Below are positions 7,208 through 16,016 of a stretch of DNA of 35,932 nucleotides, piece by piece. The notes under the pieces were generated by a model. It saw only the letters and a program-made list of their open reading frames with translations, was not told where the DNA came from and searched no databases. Both the position numbers and the translations under genes were made by a program. The DNA lies in the NCBI GenBank assembly GCA_024642485.1, contig JAHEAY010000048.1, forward strand, positions 1-35,932, given 5' to 3'. Within the stretch, counting starts at the first letter, position 1. Each line of letters opens with the position of its first letter. This DNA comes from Cytophagaceae bacterium. GTDB lineage: Bacteria > Bacteroidota > Bacteroidia > Cytophagales > Spirosomataceae.

Positions 7208-7890
7208 GACAATACTTCTTGTAAAACCTGCAATGACCTCAATTCCCCAAAGGACTCCATGTGCAAGCCATAATAATAAATCAAAGCTCGTAAAATCGCG
7301 GCGCGCTGCACCCGATTAACCCCCACGCCATCCCCATAATCTGCATCAAATAATTCCTGCACAGCTGAAGCTTCCAAATCCCCCATGCCCGGAACGCCAG
7401 CCACCCGTAATTGATCCAAAAACTCTGCCACTTGACCCGCATGGAACCCTAAAAACTCACTCAAACGCCACAAAAACTGTAAATGGAAATTCTCCAAATG
7501 CCCCTTGCCCTGATCCAAAATCTGAAAAGACTCCTCTAAAAATGAAAACAACACCGGATTCGCCTCCTCTTCCCGCAACACCTTACTTAATACCTCCGTC
7601 AAAAACAGCGCGATACTCGATGAAGCAATATCAAAGGGAATCTTTCGATAAGGATAATAACATTTGGCCTCTGAAATCCGATGCAAGCCCTTTCCTGGTT
7701 TGTGGTATACCTCTAAATCCAACAAGGTCAAAGGTTGAAATAAGGCAATTTTATGTTTAGCCTTAGCCGAACGTACCCCATTTTCCACATAGGAACTAAT
7801 TCCAAATTCAGCGGTGTAAATGGTCACCAACAGGGATGATTCCCTGTATTTCATGTATTGAATGACGATTCCTTTGGTCTTATTCAGCAT
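7204..7890 (-). CDS. recO: DNA repair protein RecO
   Basis: A recombination mediator that helps load RecA on SSB-coated single strands in the RecF pathway. The 228-aa protein starts MLNKTKGIVIQYMKYRESSLL, a classic RecO N-terminal OB fold with the KG(I/V)V and YxE(S/T)S patterns, followed by the mid-region HRISEAKCYYPYRKIP and a helical C-terminal domain. It overlaps plsC by 11 bases upstream and the M61 gene by 4 bases downstream, so all three are probably translated from one message. The zinc-binding Cys cluster found in some RecO proteins is not evident here, as in other Bacteroidota. Confidence 0.9.
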   Translation of the reverse strand: MLNKTKGIVIQYMKYRESSLLVTIYTAEFGISSYVENGVRSAKAKHKIALFQPLTLLDLEVYHKPGKGLHRISEAKCYYPYRKIPFDIASSSIALFLTEVLSKVLREEEANPVLFSFLEESFQILDQGKGHLENFHLQFLWRLSEFLGFHAGQVAEFLDQLRVAGVPGMGDLEASAVQELFDADYGDGVGVNRVQRAAILRALIYYYGLHMESFGELRSLQVLQEVLS

Positions 7891-8659
7891 GATCCAAGCC
7901 TATTTCCTGCTGCAAACGAGTCAATATTTCCTCTGTCGTCGCATCTGCCGAAAAGCGAATCGGCTCACGGAACTCGACCGTCAGCGTCGTATTACGCTTC
8001 CGCATCAATAATCCCTTTTTGTCAAATGCCCGTCGGAACCCATTAATGCGCACCGGCACCACAATCGGATTTTCTCCCTTAATCAAATGCGCCGTTCCCT
8101 TCCGCAAGGGAGCAAAAGCACGTGTCGTTCCCTGTGGAAAACTAATAACCCAACCGAATTTTAAGCCTTTCCCAATCTTTTCCACCGCCGCCAAATCAAC
8201 CTCCCGCTTCACATCAACTCCCTCGGCACGCCAAGAGCGGTTCACCAAAATCGCTCCTGCCTGGGCTAAAACGCGTGGCAATAAACCATCATTTTTCATG
8301 GTTTCGGATGCGGCCACATAAAAGAGGTTAGAACGAGGGGCCATTAAATAAAAAGGGTAATTCAGCGTATTCCGAAAACCCCATTTGACCGAAAAAAAGA
8401 TATGATACAAACACACCACATCCATGAAATAAGTCTGGTGGTTTGGCAAAAAAAGCACGCCTTCATTTGGCAAATTTTCCAAATGCTCCGTCCCTGTAAT
8501 CTTCGTTTTGTTGTATATCGTCAAGCGATTGTACGAAATGAATCCCAAAATCACCATGATGATCCGCTTGAACAAAATGGGATTGCCAAAGGGATCTCGC
8601 TCACCCAATCCGAGCGTGTCCATGAAACGAAACACTTTGGCCAACTTTGACTGACTCAT
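7880..8659 (-). CDS. PlsC-like 1-acyl-glycerol-3-phosphate acyltransferase
   Basis: Probably transfers an acyl chain to lysophosphatidic acid, or a related acceptor, at the inner membrane. The 259-aa protein has the acyltransferase block I as NHQTYFMD (residues 73-80) and block III as FPQGTTR (174-180), plus PIVVPVRINGF as block IV. Two features differ from textbook PlsC: the His and Asp of block I are separated by five residues rather than four, and block III has Gln in place of the usual Glu. I recall this HQTYF variant from Bacteroidota homologues, so it is likely a lineage subtype, not decay. A hydrophobic helix sits at 32-42. It starts one base after the giant gene upstream and overlaps recO downstream. 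Confidence 0.85.
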   Translation of the reverse strand: MSQSKLAKVFRFMDTLGLGERDPFGNPILFKRIIMVILGFISYNRLTIYNKTKITGTEHLENLPNEGVLFLPNHQTYFMDVVCLYHIFFSVKWGFRNTLNYPFYLMAPRSNLFYVAASETMKNDGLLPRVLAQAGAILVNRSWRAEGVDVKREVDLAAVEKIGKGLKFGWVISFPQGTTRAFAPLRKGTAHLIKGENPIVVPVRINGFRRAFDKKGLLMRKRNTTLTVEFREPIRFSADATTEEILTRLQQEIGLDHAE

Positions 8660-8660
8660 A

Positions 8661-11600
8661 TTAAAATCCTCCTTTTTTCGACTTCGTTGCAGGCGCCGTT
8701 GATTTAACCGGCGCGGCTGCCTTTTTCACTTTTTTGGTTGGTGTAGTCCCTCGATAATATGCCAAGAAACGCTTCACAAAAGCATCTTTCTCATCACCCG
8801 CCGCTTCCACAACGACCAATTTACCCTTTTTATCTGATTTAACCGCTTCTCGAATGCTTGCCAAAAAGGCTGGATCCGAGGAATAAACGCCCAGCTCGCC
8901 ATTGAAATAGGCAAAATAATACCATAAATCTTCCGACAACTCCCAATACCCATAAAACTCTTCTTTACTCGGCTTCTTAATCACTTCCATATACCCTCGA
9001 ACCGTTGCATTCACATCCACCGAACCCACATTTACCCAAGGAATTCCTCCGACCGAATAAAAAGCAGAGGTGTTTGGAGACCAAACCCACGAAACCCCAG
9101 AAAAGTTAATCGAATTGGCGAATTCAGGTGCCACTTTATCCAGGGCCATGTGCACCTGATCCATTTTGGTCCGCATCGCCTCCGGAATCGCTTTTCCTAA
9201 TACTTGTTCTGCTCGGTTTAAATACGCATCCCGACGCTCCGGGTCATCCGCGGGGTCACTTTGGATTCCTTCATCCAACAAATATTTGACGATGCGATCG
9301 CCCATCACTTTTAGCAATTTGGCCGGATACGGAAATTGCAAATTCACCCAAGTGTCTAAGCGAGGAATCAAACTATCCGTCGACATATTTAACTGACCAA
9401 AGGAACGAATCGACTGATTTCCCGTAAACAATTGGATCGGGCCTTCAGCCTCTACTCGATGCTTATCGATAAACAATTGCATCTGCGTCTGCTTTCCCTT
9501 CACCTCATAGCGATCATTCGACTCTATGACATCCCCTTCCGCCTGAAATAATACGGGATCCAAATCATCCGATTGGGGACTTAAAAATGTCGGATACAAT
9601 CGGTTTTGCGCATTGATAAAAATTCCAGCGGTAATCGGCCGACCAGCCTCATCATGTAAATCTTTGTTCAAGACCAAATGCGGTTCTTCGCCTTTGTTGC
9701 TCTCAAAAGGAATCCAAGCAGCCCGGAAATTAGGCAAACCAATCACCGGTCGAATGAATCCTTTAAAGTTCAAATTAGGCAAGCGCGTATCCAACGAAAC
9801 CTCGCCCTTGAATTGCTGATGTTTACTGAAACGCAGGGGTACTTTCTCCGACAAAAGTCCATCAGCCGTAATGTAACTTTTCCCCTCAAAATGAAAGTTT
9901 CGCAAAGCAACGGCCACGGTATCCCCGTCACTGCGAGGAAATTGGTAATTAGCCTCCCCTTTCCAGCCGGCGGAATTTCCTTCCGAAATCTTTAAATCCT
10001 TCAACAAATGTTTGCCATTTAGGACCGCTTTGGCACCAGAAAAAGGCTTGAAAGCCCCATCTTTTTGAATACCCAAAATACCTTTTTCAGGATACAATAA
10101 TGCCGAACCAACCTCCACTTCTTTCACACCACTTAATGCCAAATACTGCGCTTTCAAATCATATGATGCATTTGTTGCCTTGATCATTGACCCCGCAACG
10201 CCCGTACTATCCAAACTTTTTAGCTCGAAACCTTGTTGGCCTCCCATCAAAAACTTCTGATTCGTCAAATCCCAAGTCGCCTCAGCCAATGAACTTTGGT
10301 AGGCCACATAAGGAAACGTAATCGCCGAACCCATGTCGCCTTTCATGGGCCGAATCATGACTTTATGGGATGTCATATTCGCCTCTAAAGCCACCCGATC
10401 CATGAAAACAGAAGGAGGGAAAAGCGCCATTTGTTTCCCAATTTTCAAGTTTGCTTCCAATGCAGTCCAAAGAGAAGCATCAAAACGGAAATTGGACGAT
10501 TCCATAATCCCGTCTTGCAAGGTTAAATTTCCCCGACCGAAAACCTGTTTTTTGTGCATGCCCAGCGACCCGGTCAGTTGGACTTCTTTGTTATACAACG
10601 AAATGGATTGCTTAAAAGGATGCATCCACAAGCTGTCCGTTTCCTGCATCCACGTGAAACGATGCTCGCTCATTTGCATGTTTGGAAAACCCTTCCCTTG
10701 CATATTTGCTTCTAAGCCCGTAGCAATCAAAGAATCCGGGTAAAAATGTGACTCTTTTTGATTCGAAATGAGCCCTTGATATGTCATGGAACCCGCCGCG
10801 GAAAGACCAATTTTATTCATCAACATGGGACTTTTTAGTTGATAAGTTGCCTTGTTGCGGTAAATGCTAAGTGGCAATTTTTGATTATACGAAAAGCCAA
10901 AGCTTTGATCTGGCATCAATACCAATGACACTTTTAAGGTAGGAAAAAGGCCTTCCGAATAAAAGCTTCCATCAAACGTGATTTCCTTTTGCGTTAAACT
11001 ATCCAGCTCGATGCGCGGATCTTGAAAATAATGTTTTTTGCTGTAAACGCCAGCCGCACGCCAAGGCTCATCAAAATAGGAAACAACTCCTTTCGGAATA
11101 ATCAATTTAGGAAATGCAGCAAGACCTAGTCGGCCCGATTTATTATTCGGGGGCGCTAATAGAATATGACCAGCCTCGTAGCGAAACTGCCCACCCAGCT
11201 CACGATTCGTCCCCTTTCGAACGAAGGTAATCGAATCAATCTGAGGAAGATTAATCGAATAATCCGTGAAATTAAAGCGGAATCCCTGGCCCCGGAAGCG
11301 GTAATTCCCAATCTTAATTTCGCCCATAAAATCGAAGTCACGCCCCTGCCCAAACACAATTTGATTGTTCGAAGGAATAAAATTGGCCTTCAAAGAATCC
11401 GACACCATGACTTCCTTAATGCCGCGAATCACGAGTTTTTGTTGGCCTAAATCCAAAGAAATATTCGCCGTATCCTTTGCCAACATCCCACCAAACGATG
11501 GCACATAAAACCGATCAAAATCTTTTTGTGCATATTTCACTTGGGCATAATGACGGCCCAAACGCGTGAAAGAAACGTCGCCACTCAGCTCGTCAAAATT

Positions 11601-13085
11601 CAAATATCCAGCATGTTTGAACTGCTGAAACCCTCCTTCTAGTAATTTAGGGTCCTTTTTATTTGCCTCGGCGATATCATACAAATTAGCATGACTTCGT
11701 TTAATCATAGCCAAATGGTTATACAATATCCGAATCGGATCATAGGTTAATATGCCCTGCTGGCTATCCAATCTGTCCGCATCAAAAAAGTCAAAGGACT
11801 CGACCCAGGCGGGGTTTTGGCTTTTGCCCGACAAACGGAAAAAATCCATTTTCTGCGTATCTGCGTGTAAAACACCTAAGTCGGCAGAAATCGAAACCTG
11901 ATGAAAACTATCTTCAAACCGAATTTCTTCTTGCGTGGGTTTGAGGTGCCAAGCGGCCTCGGCGGGAATCCAATTCGCCGTCACAAAACCGTGGTACAGT
12001 GAATCCTTTTTCCCGACATAACCAATAAATGCGCCTTCCTTAATCTGAATGGATTCGTTCGATTGCATCAAGGCTTGCGTCGTCAAAATTTCACCCAATT
12101 TCCGTTGGGGCCCCCAGATCTCAACCCTTGCCGGTTTTTCTTTCGAACCAAGCAAACCTAATTGATTGCCACGTACCAGCAAGCGACCAAAACCTTTAAA
12201 ATATTTCCCTTGTAAAGCCTCGCTAACAAATTGTTTGGATCGAAACTCTAGGTCGAATTGCTTAGCACCCGCCTTCTTTTTCAATTGCATCCGCAGTGCC
12301 CCCACAATGGAACGATCTCCTTCTTTCCAGTTCATTTCCTCGCTGAGCAAATAGCCTTTGCGCGGGTTGATTTGAAATAACGGTAAGGCCAAATTTCCTT
12401 GTTCCACAAGCGCATTTTGACCAAAAAACAAACGATCTTTTACTGAAAATAAGACCTGTTTCGCAGCTATCCGAAGACTATCCTTTCCAATGAGCGATTC
12501 ACAAATTGCATCTGTCCAAACCAAAACCGGCCCAGGGCTTTTCACTTGATATTGAATCCAAGTTTCAGCAGTGCTTTCTTCGGAAGGCGTATCCCAATTG
12601 TCGGCGGGCGCCAAGGTACTATCCGCATCTTGCCAACGAACCGACAGGTTTCCCTGCACACGGATGGCATAATTTCCCGTTTGTAACAGCTGTTGATTAT
12701 ACTGCCAGGCATCCACTTGTTCATAAAAATCAAGGACTAATTTGCCTGCTTTTCGGTTGGCAAGCTCTTCCGCAACACGCATTAATTCCTTCTGTAAATT
12801 GGGATTTGCTTGCAAAAACGTTCGTGCAAACAAATAAGAAAACGAAGGAGTTTTATAACCCGCCGCGCGCATTTGTTGGGCCCGAATAAAAAATTCCGCT
12901 TGCGGTTGCTGTGCATAAAGACTTTGCAATTGGTTGACAACAACAGGCGCGTCTGAAAACTTACTTTGGCTAATGCTCGAGCATAAATCGGCGACAAGAG
13001 AGGCGTTTGCATTTTGTTGGGCATAGGCAAAGGTGGGCAAAAATGCCAAGGAGCCAACCCATAAAATTATACGCAAAAGCCTCAT
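8661..13085 (-). CDS. Giant exported protein of unknown function, beta-rich (1474 aa)
   Basis: I do not recognise the family. Residues 1-22 are a clear Sec signal peptide (basic start, hydrophobic core, then AYA before QQN). Residues 23-150 look helical and Gln/Leu-rich, TPR-like. The remaining length to about 1300 alternates short hydrophobic and polar stretches with many Gly, Asn and aromatic residues, as in AsmA/TamB- or LptD-like beta proteins. Residues about 1310-1440 include VSWVWSPNTSAFYSVGGIPW and a compact, Trp/Tyr-rich YWELSEDLWYYFAYFNGELGV segment. The end is a Lys/Ala/Pro/Thr-rich tail. The ATG at 13083-13085 puts the signal peptide at the N-terminus; the frame extends 50 codons upstream without homology. 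It heads the plsC-recO operon, which suggests an envelope role. Confidence 0.75.
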   Translation of the reverse strand: MRLLRIILWVGSLAFLPTFAYAQQNANASLVADLCSSISQSKFSDAPVVVNQLQSLYAQQPQAEFFIRAQQMRAAGYKTPSFSYLFARTFLQANPNLQKELMRVAEELANRKAGKLVLDFYEQVDAWQYNQQLLQTGNYAIRVQGNLSVRWQDADSTLAPADNWDTPSEESTAETWIQYQVKSPGPVLVWTDAICESLIGKDSLRIAAKQVLFSVKDRLFFGQNALVEQGNLALPLFQINPRKGYLLSEEMNWKEGDRSIVGALRMQLKKKAGAKQFDLEFRSKQFVSEALQGKYFKGFGRLLVRGNQLGLLGSKEKPARVEIWGPQRKLGEILTTQALMQSNESIQIKEGAFIGYVGKKDSLYHGFVTANWIPAEAAWHLKPTQEEIRFEDSFHQVSISADLGVLHADTQKMDFFRLSGKSQNPAWVESFDFFDADRLDSQQGILTYDPIRILYNHLAMIKRSHANLYDIAEANKKDPKLLEGGFQQFKHAGYLNFDELSGDVSFTRLGRHYAQVKYAQKDFDRFYVPSFGGMLAKDTANISLDLGQQKLVIRGIKEVMVSDSLKANFIPSNNQIVFGQGRDFDFMGEIKIGNYRFRGQGFRFNFTDYSINLPQIDSITFVRKGTNRELGGQFRYEAGHILLAPPNNKSGRLGLAAFPKLIIPKGVVSYFDEPWRAAGVYSKKHYFQDPRIELDSLTQKEITFDGSFYSEGLFPTLKVSLVLMPDQSFGFSYNQKLPLSIYRNKATYQLKSPMLMNKIGLSAAGSMTYQGLISNQKESHFYPDSLIATGLEANMQGKGFPNMQMSEHRFTWMQETDSLWMHPFKQSISLYNKEVQLTGSLGMHKKQVFGRGNLTLQDGIMESSNFRFDASLWTALEANLKIGKQMALFPPSVFMDRVALEANMTSHKVMIRPMKGDMGSAITFPYVAYQSSLAEATWDLTNQKFLMGGQQGFELKSLDSTGVAGSMIKATNASYDLKAQYLALSGVKEVEVGSALLYPEKGILGIQKDGAFKPFSGAKAVLNGKHLLKDLKISEGNSAGWKGEANYQFPRSDGDTVAVALRNFHFEGKSYITADGLLSEKVPLRFSKHQQFKGEVSLDTRLPNLNFKGFIRPVIGLPNFRAAWIPFESNKGEEPHLVLNKDLHDEAGRPITAGIFINAQNRLYPTFLSPQSDDLDPVLFQAEGDVIESNDRYEVKGKQTQMQLFIDKHRVEAEGPIQLFTGNQSIRSFGQLNMSTDSLIPRLDTWVNLQFPYPAKLLKVMGDRIVKYLLDEGIQSDPADDPERRDAYLNRAEQVLGKAIPEAMRTKMDQVHMALDKVAPEFANSINFSGVSWVWSPNTSAFYSVGGIPWVNVGSVDVNATVRGYMEVIKKPSKEEFYGYWELSEDLWYYFAYFNGELGVYSSDPAFLASIREAVKSDKKGKLVVVEAAGDEKDAFVKRFLAYYRGTTPTKKVKKAAAPVKSTAPATKSKKGGF

Positions 13086-13170
13086 AGGGGGTAAAAATAC
13101 AAAAAAGCCATCACGAATCGCATCAAGTCTTTCCGCAGATTTATGTAAATTACCATTCAAATCAATCAAT

Positions 13171-13683
13171 ATGTCCAACGTACTCACGCAATTTGCGCAA
13201 ATTAAGGCCTTTGTATTCGACATTGACGGCGTCATGACAGACGGAAGTGTTCATGTCTTGGAAACCGGGGAACATTACCGAACTTTTCACATACGTGACG
13301 GATATGCCATCGAGAAGGCCCGAGAAGCGGAATATGATTTGTGTGTGATTACCGGCGGAGGCCATAAGGGTGTCAAAAAAAGATTGGAAAACCTGAAGTT
13401 TCAGGATATCTATTTTGGCTTGGGTGGCAAGGATAAATTGGAAACTTATTTGGGTTGGTTGGACAAAATGGGCATTGATGAGTCGGAGGTTTTATACATG
13501 GGCGACGACGTTCCGGACTTAAAAATTCTTTCCCGACCGGCATTATTGAGTACTTGCCCAGCAGATGCCATTCCAGAAATTCAAATGGCCTGTAAATATG
13601 TATCGCCTTTTGGTGGAGGCAAAGGAGCCGTGCGAGATGTGATTGAAAAAGTGATGAAATTACAGGGCAAATGGCCTGCTTAA
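13171..13683 (+). CDS. kdsC: KdsC-like 3-deoxy-D-manno-octulosonate 8-phosphate phosphatase (HAD)
   Basis: Removes phosphate from KDO-8-phosphate, a step in the core of lipid A-linked LPS. The 170-aa, cap-less HAD protein has motif I DIDGVMTDG (D17 and D19), ITGGG as motif II, a conserved lysine in the GLGGKDKLE stretch, and GDDVPDL as motif IV. The C-terminal Gly-rich tail (PFGGGKGAVRD) is the KdsC hallmark, contributed to neighbouring subunits of the tetramer. A related phosphatase in neuraminate-type pathways is the main alternative. The ATG at 13171 is preferred; the longer frame from 13033 would overlap the divergent giant gene. The gamma-carbonic-anhydrase-like gene follows after 10 bases. 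Confidence 0.88.
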   Translation: MSNVLTQFAQIKAFVFDIDGVMTDGSVHVLETGEHYRTFHIRDGYAIEKAREAEYDLCVITGGGHKGVKKRLENLKFQDIYFGLGGKDKLETYLGWLDKMGIDESEVLYMGDDVPDLKILSRPALLSTCPADAIPEIQMACKYVSPFGGGKGAVRDVIEKVMKLQGKWPA

Positions 13684-13693
13684 CAATACGAAA

Positions 13694-14203
13694 ATGGCAT
13701 TAATTGTTCCAATAAAGGGTATTTCGCCGCAATTTGGGGAAGAAAATTGGCAGGCAGCGAACGCGACCATCGTAGGTGATGTGACGTTTGGTACACACTG
13801 CACGGTATGGTATAATGCGGTCGTTCGTGGGGACGTGAATCGCATCCGCATAGGCAATTACAGCAACATTCAAGACGGTGCGGTGATCCATTGCACCTAC
13901 CAAAAAACCGAAACGCACATTGGAAATTACGTGTCCATCGCACACAATGCCATCGTACATGGCTGTACCATCGAAGATTATGTCCTCGTGGGAATGGGTG
14001 CCATCATCATGGACGGTGCGTTAATTGAGACGGGATCCATCATCGCCGCAGGTGCTGTCGTAACCCAAAATACCCGCGTTCCCGCCGGAAGCATCTATGC
14101 CGGAAACCCAGCTAAATTACTAAAACCTGTGAGCCTTGAAGCCGCTGAGGTATTCATGCGTACCGCGATGAATTATTTGGAATATGCGGGGTGGCAACGT
14201 TAG
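13694..14203 (+). CDS. Gamma-carbonic anhydrase-like hexapeptide protein (PaaY/YrdA family)
   Basis: A 169-aa left-handed beta-helix trimer, probably cytoplasmic. Hexapeptide repeats run from about residue 24 to 130 (IVGDVTFG, IRIGNYSNIQDGA, HIGNYVSIAHNAIVHG and so on). H66, H84 and H89 are placed as the three zinc ligands of the family, and the NAVVRGD turn with Arg and Asp is conserved. Members are either carbonic anhydrases or metal-dependent hydrolases such as PaaY thioesterase, and sequence alone does not separate these. The short C-terminal helix (SLEAAEVFMRTAMNYLEYA) is typical. It shares a transcript with kdsC and is followed by a hairpin plus T run. Confidence 0.9.
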   Translation: MALIVPIKGISPQFGEENWQAANATIVGDVTFGTHCTVWYNAVVRGDVNRIRIGNYSNIQDGAVIHCTYQKTETHIGNYVSIAHNAIVHGCTIEDYVLVGMGAIIMDGALIETGSIIAAGAVVTQNTRVPAGSIYAGNPAKLLKPVSLEAAEVFMRTAMNYLEYAGWQR

Positions 14204-14238
14204 ACAATAGACGGTGGACGTTGGACATTGGAAAATAT

Positions 14239-14300
14239 TGTAGAGACGCGATACCTCGCGTCTTTTTTACGTTTTATACGCGAAGTATCGCGTCTCTACA
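14239..14300. repeat. 62-bp MITE-like inverted pair of the palindrome family
   Basis: The arm at 14239-14261, starting TGTAGAGACGCGATACC, and the arm at 14278-14300, ending TATCGCGTCTCTACA, are inverted copies with one mismatch over 23 bp. Each arm is itself largely palindromic. The same layout, 61 bp long and more degraded, occurs at 33866-33926, so this is a repeated element and not a single chance hairpin. No target-site duplication is obvious. Confidence 0.75.
14244..14268 (+). terminator. Palindrome plus T-run terminating kdsC operon
   Basis: AGACGCGA (14244-14251), loop TACC and TCGCGTCT (14256-14263) form a perfect 8-bp stem followed immediately by TTTTT. This is one copy of the dispersed palindrome family and appears to double as an intrinsic terminator 40 bases after the upstream stop codon. 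Confidence 0.6.
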
Positions 14301-14519
14301 CTCCGGACTTTTTCCCTCCGGACTGTTGACTAGCGACTGACGACTTAAAAGATTTAGACGCGAGGTATCGCGTCTCTACACTCCGGACTTTTTCCCTCCG
14401 GACTGTTGACTAGCGACTGACGACTTAAAAGATTTAGACGCGAGGTATCGCGTCTCTACTCTACGGACTATCTCCCTCCGGACTGACGACTAGCGACTGA
14501 CCACTGACAACTGCCTCTC
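14286..14519. repeat. Three-copy tandem repeat with 80-bp period
   Basis: The units begin at 14286, 14366 and 14446, each opening TATCGCGTCTCTAC. Copies one and two are identical apart from the AAG/AGG difference just before copy one, and the third has several substitutions and is truncated. Each unit carries a CTCCGGACTTTTTCCCTCC-type direct repeat, a GACTAGCGACTGACGAC stretch, and the palindrome core AGACGCGAGGTATCGCGTCT at its junction (14356-14375 and 14436-14455). It ends exactly at the GH3 stop codon. There are no variable spacers, so it is not CRISPR. Confidence 0.85.
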
Positions 14520-16010
14520 CTACCTCCCTAAGCCGTCCGCGATCACCCGGTCATTCGCCAAACGTGGAACCTTATTTTGACCCCCTAATTTCCCCTGCGA
14601 TTTCATGTAATCAATAAAAGCATTAGGCTTCAAAATCGTGAGTTTTAACGGCTGCAAAACCTTTCCAGTAATCAAATCCTTGTAATAGATGTTTTGAGCG
14701 TTCATAGATGCCTCTAAAACGGCTTGAAAACGCGTAGGGTCCTGCGGTGCCTGAGCAAATTCGACCAACCACTCATGATAAGGCAATTCAACTGTAGGTG
14801 GATTTACCTGCGGTGCTAAGGTAAATTCAACAAGACTTGCTTCCGGACAGGCCTTTAATGCCTCAGCCATCGCACGTTCCGCCTCTTCCGCAATCACATG
14901 CTCCCCAAATGCCGAAATAAAATGCTTAATTCGACCCGTCACCACAATGCGAAACGGATTCAATGATACAAACTTTACCGTATCTCCAATCGAATATGAC
15001 CAAAGTCCCGCATTCGTCGACATCAATAAAGCATAATTCACGCCCAACTGAACCTCCGAAAGCATTAAACGCTTTGGCGTCGCCGTGAAATAGGTATCAG
15101 TTGGCACAAATTCAAAGAAGATTCCTCCATCAACATTCAACAATAATCCCTCCTCGCCCGTTGAGTCCTGAAATGCGATAAAACCCTCAGAGGCAGGATA
15201 GGTCTCTACGACATCAATTTCCCGACCAATCGAATCCATCAATTTCTGGCGATAAGGCTCAAAATTCACCCCACCAGTAACAAACAATTGAAAATCAGGG
15301 AATAAATCACCGATCTTTTGACCCGATAAAGTTTCTAAACGATCAAAATACATCTGCACCCAAGGCGGAATTCCCGAAATCAAACCCATGCGTTGTTGGA
15401 TGGTTTCTTGTACAATCGCCTCCAATTTCTCCTCCCAATCTTCGATGCAATTCGTCGCATAAGATGGCAATTGATTACTGCGCAAATAGCCAGGAACGTG
15501 ATGATTGACAATCCCCGATAAGCGACCTGTCGGAATTCCATGCTTAGACTCAAGCTCAGGAGAGCCCGACAAAAAAATCAGTTTTTGGTCTAAAAATGCA
15601 GAATTACCTGAATAGTGCACATAATGCAACAAGGCGTCGCGTGCACCCGTAATGTGAAACGGCATCGACTCTTTGGAAATCGGAATGTATTTCGCACCGG
15701 AAGTGGTGCCCGATGTTTTGGCAAAATAGGCAGGCTTTCCCGGCCATAAAATATTGGGAGAACCCAAAACCATCTCATCGATGTAGGTCTTCAAATCCTC
15801 GTATTCTGCGATGGGAACACGGATTTTATACTCTAAATAATTACGGATTTTATCGAATTCATAGGCTTGACCAAAGATGGTCTGCTCCGCCTTTTTGAGG
15901 TTATTCTTCAGCCAATTTTCCTGAATTTGAATCGCCTGCGCGTGACTATTTTGGTGTTTTTTTACCACCTTACGCGCAAAAGGTTTCGCAAAAAAGGATC
16001 GAATTCCCAT
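14520..16010 (-). CDS. GH3 family acyl-adenylate-forming enzyme
   Basis: A 496-aa member of the GH3 branch of the ANL superfamily, the family that in plants conjugates auxin or jasmonate with amino acids. The ATP-binding P-loop-like motif reads TSGTTSGAKYIP (99-110), YPASEG (271-276) is the second adenylate motif, and YSIGDTVKF followed by VTGRIKHFISAFGEHV marks the hinge to the C-terminal domain. The chemistry is expected to be carboxylate activation followed by transfer to an amine or thiol; the bacterial substrates are unknown to me. Start: MGIRSFF at 16010. The exported TPR gene ends 6 bases upstream, so the two are co-transcribed. It terminates directly at the tandem repeats. Confidence 0.9.
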   Translation of the reverse strand: MGIRSFFAKPFARKVVKKHQNSHAQAIQIQENWLKNNLKKAEQTIFGQAYEFDKIRNYLEYKIRVPIAEYEDLKTYIDEMVLGSPNILWPGKPAYFAKTSGTTSGAKYIPISKESMPFHITGARDALLHYVHYSGNSAFLDQKLIFLSGSPELESKHGIPTGRLSGIVNHHVPGYLRSNQLPSYATNCIEDWEEKLEAIVQETIQQRMGLISGIPPWVQMYFDRLETLSGQKIGDLFPDFQLFVTGGVNFEPYRQKLMDSIGREIDVVETYPASEGFIAFQDSTGEEGLLLNVDGGIFFEFVPTDTYFTATPKRLMLSEVQLGVNYALLMSTNAGLWSYSIGDTVKFVSLNPFRIVVTGRIKHFISAFGEHVIAEEAERAMAEALKACPEASLVEFTLAPQVNPPTVELPYHEWLVEFAQAPQDPTRFQAVLEASMNAQNIYYKDLITGKVLQPLKLTILKPNAFIDYMKSQGKLGGQNKVPRLANDRVIADGLGR

Positions 16011-16016
16011 GGTAAC

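Noticed and set aside
14286-14519. Regularly spaced repeats that might be a CRISPR array
   Set aside because: The whole 80-bp unit is repeated with no unique spacers, there are only three copies, and no cas genes are nearby.
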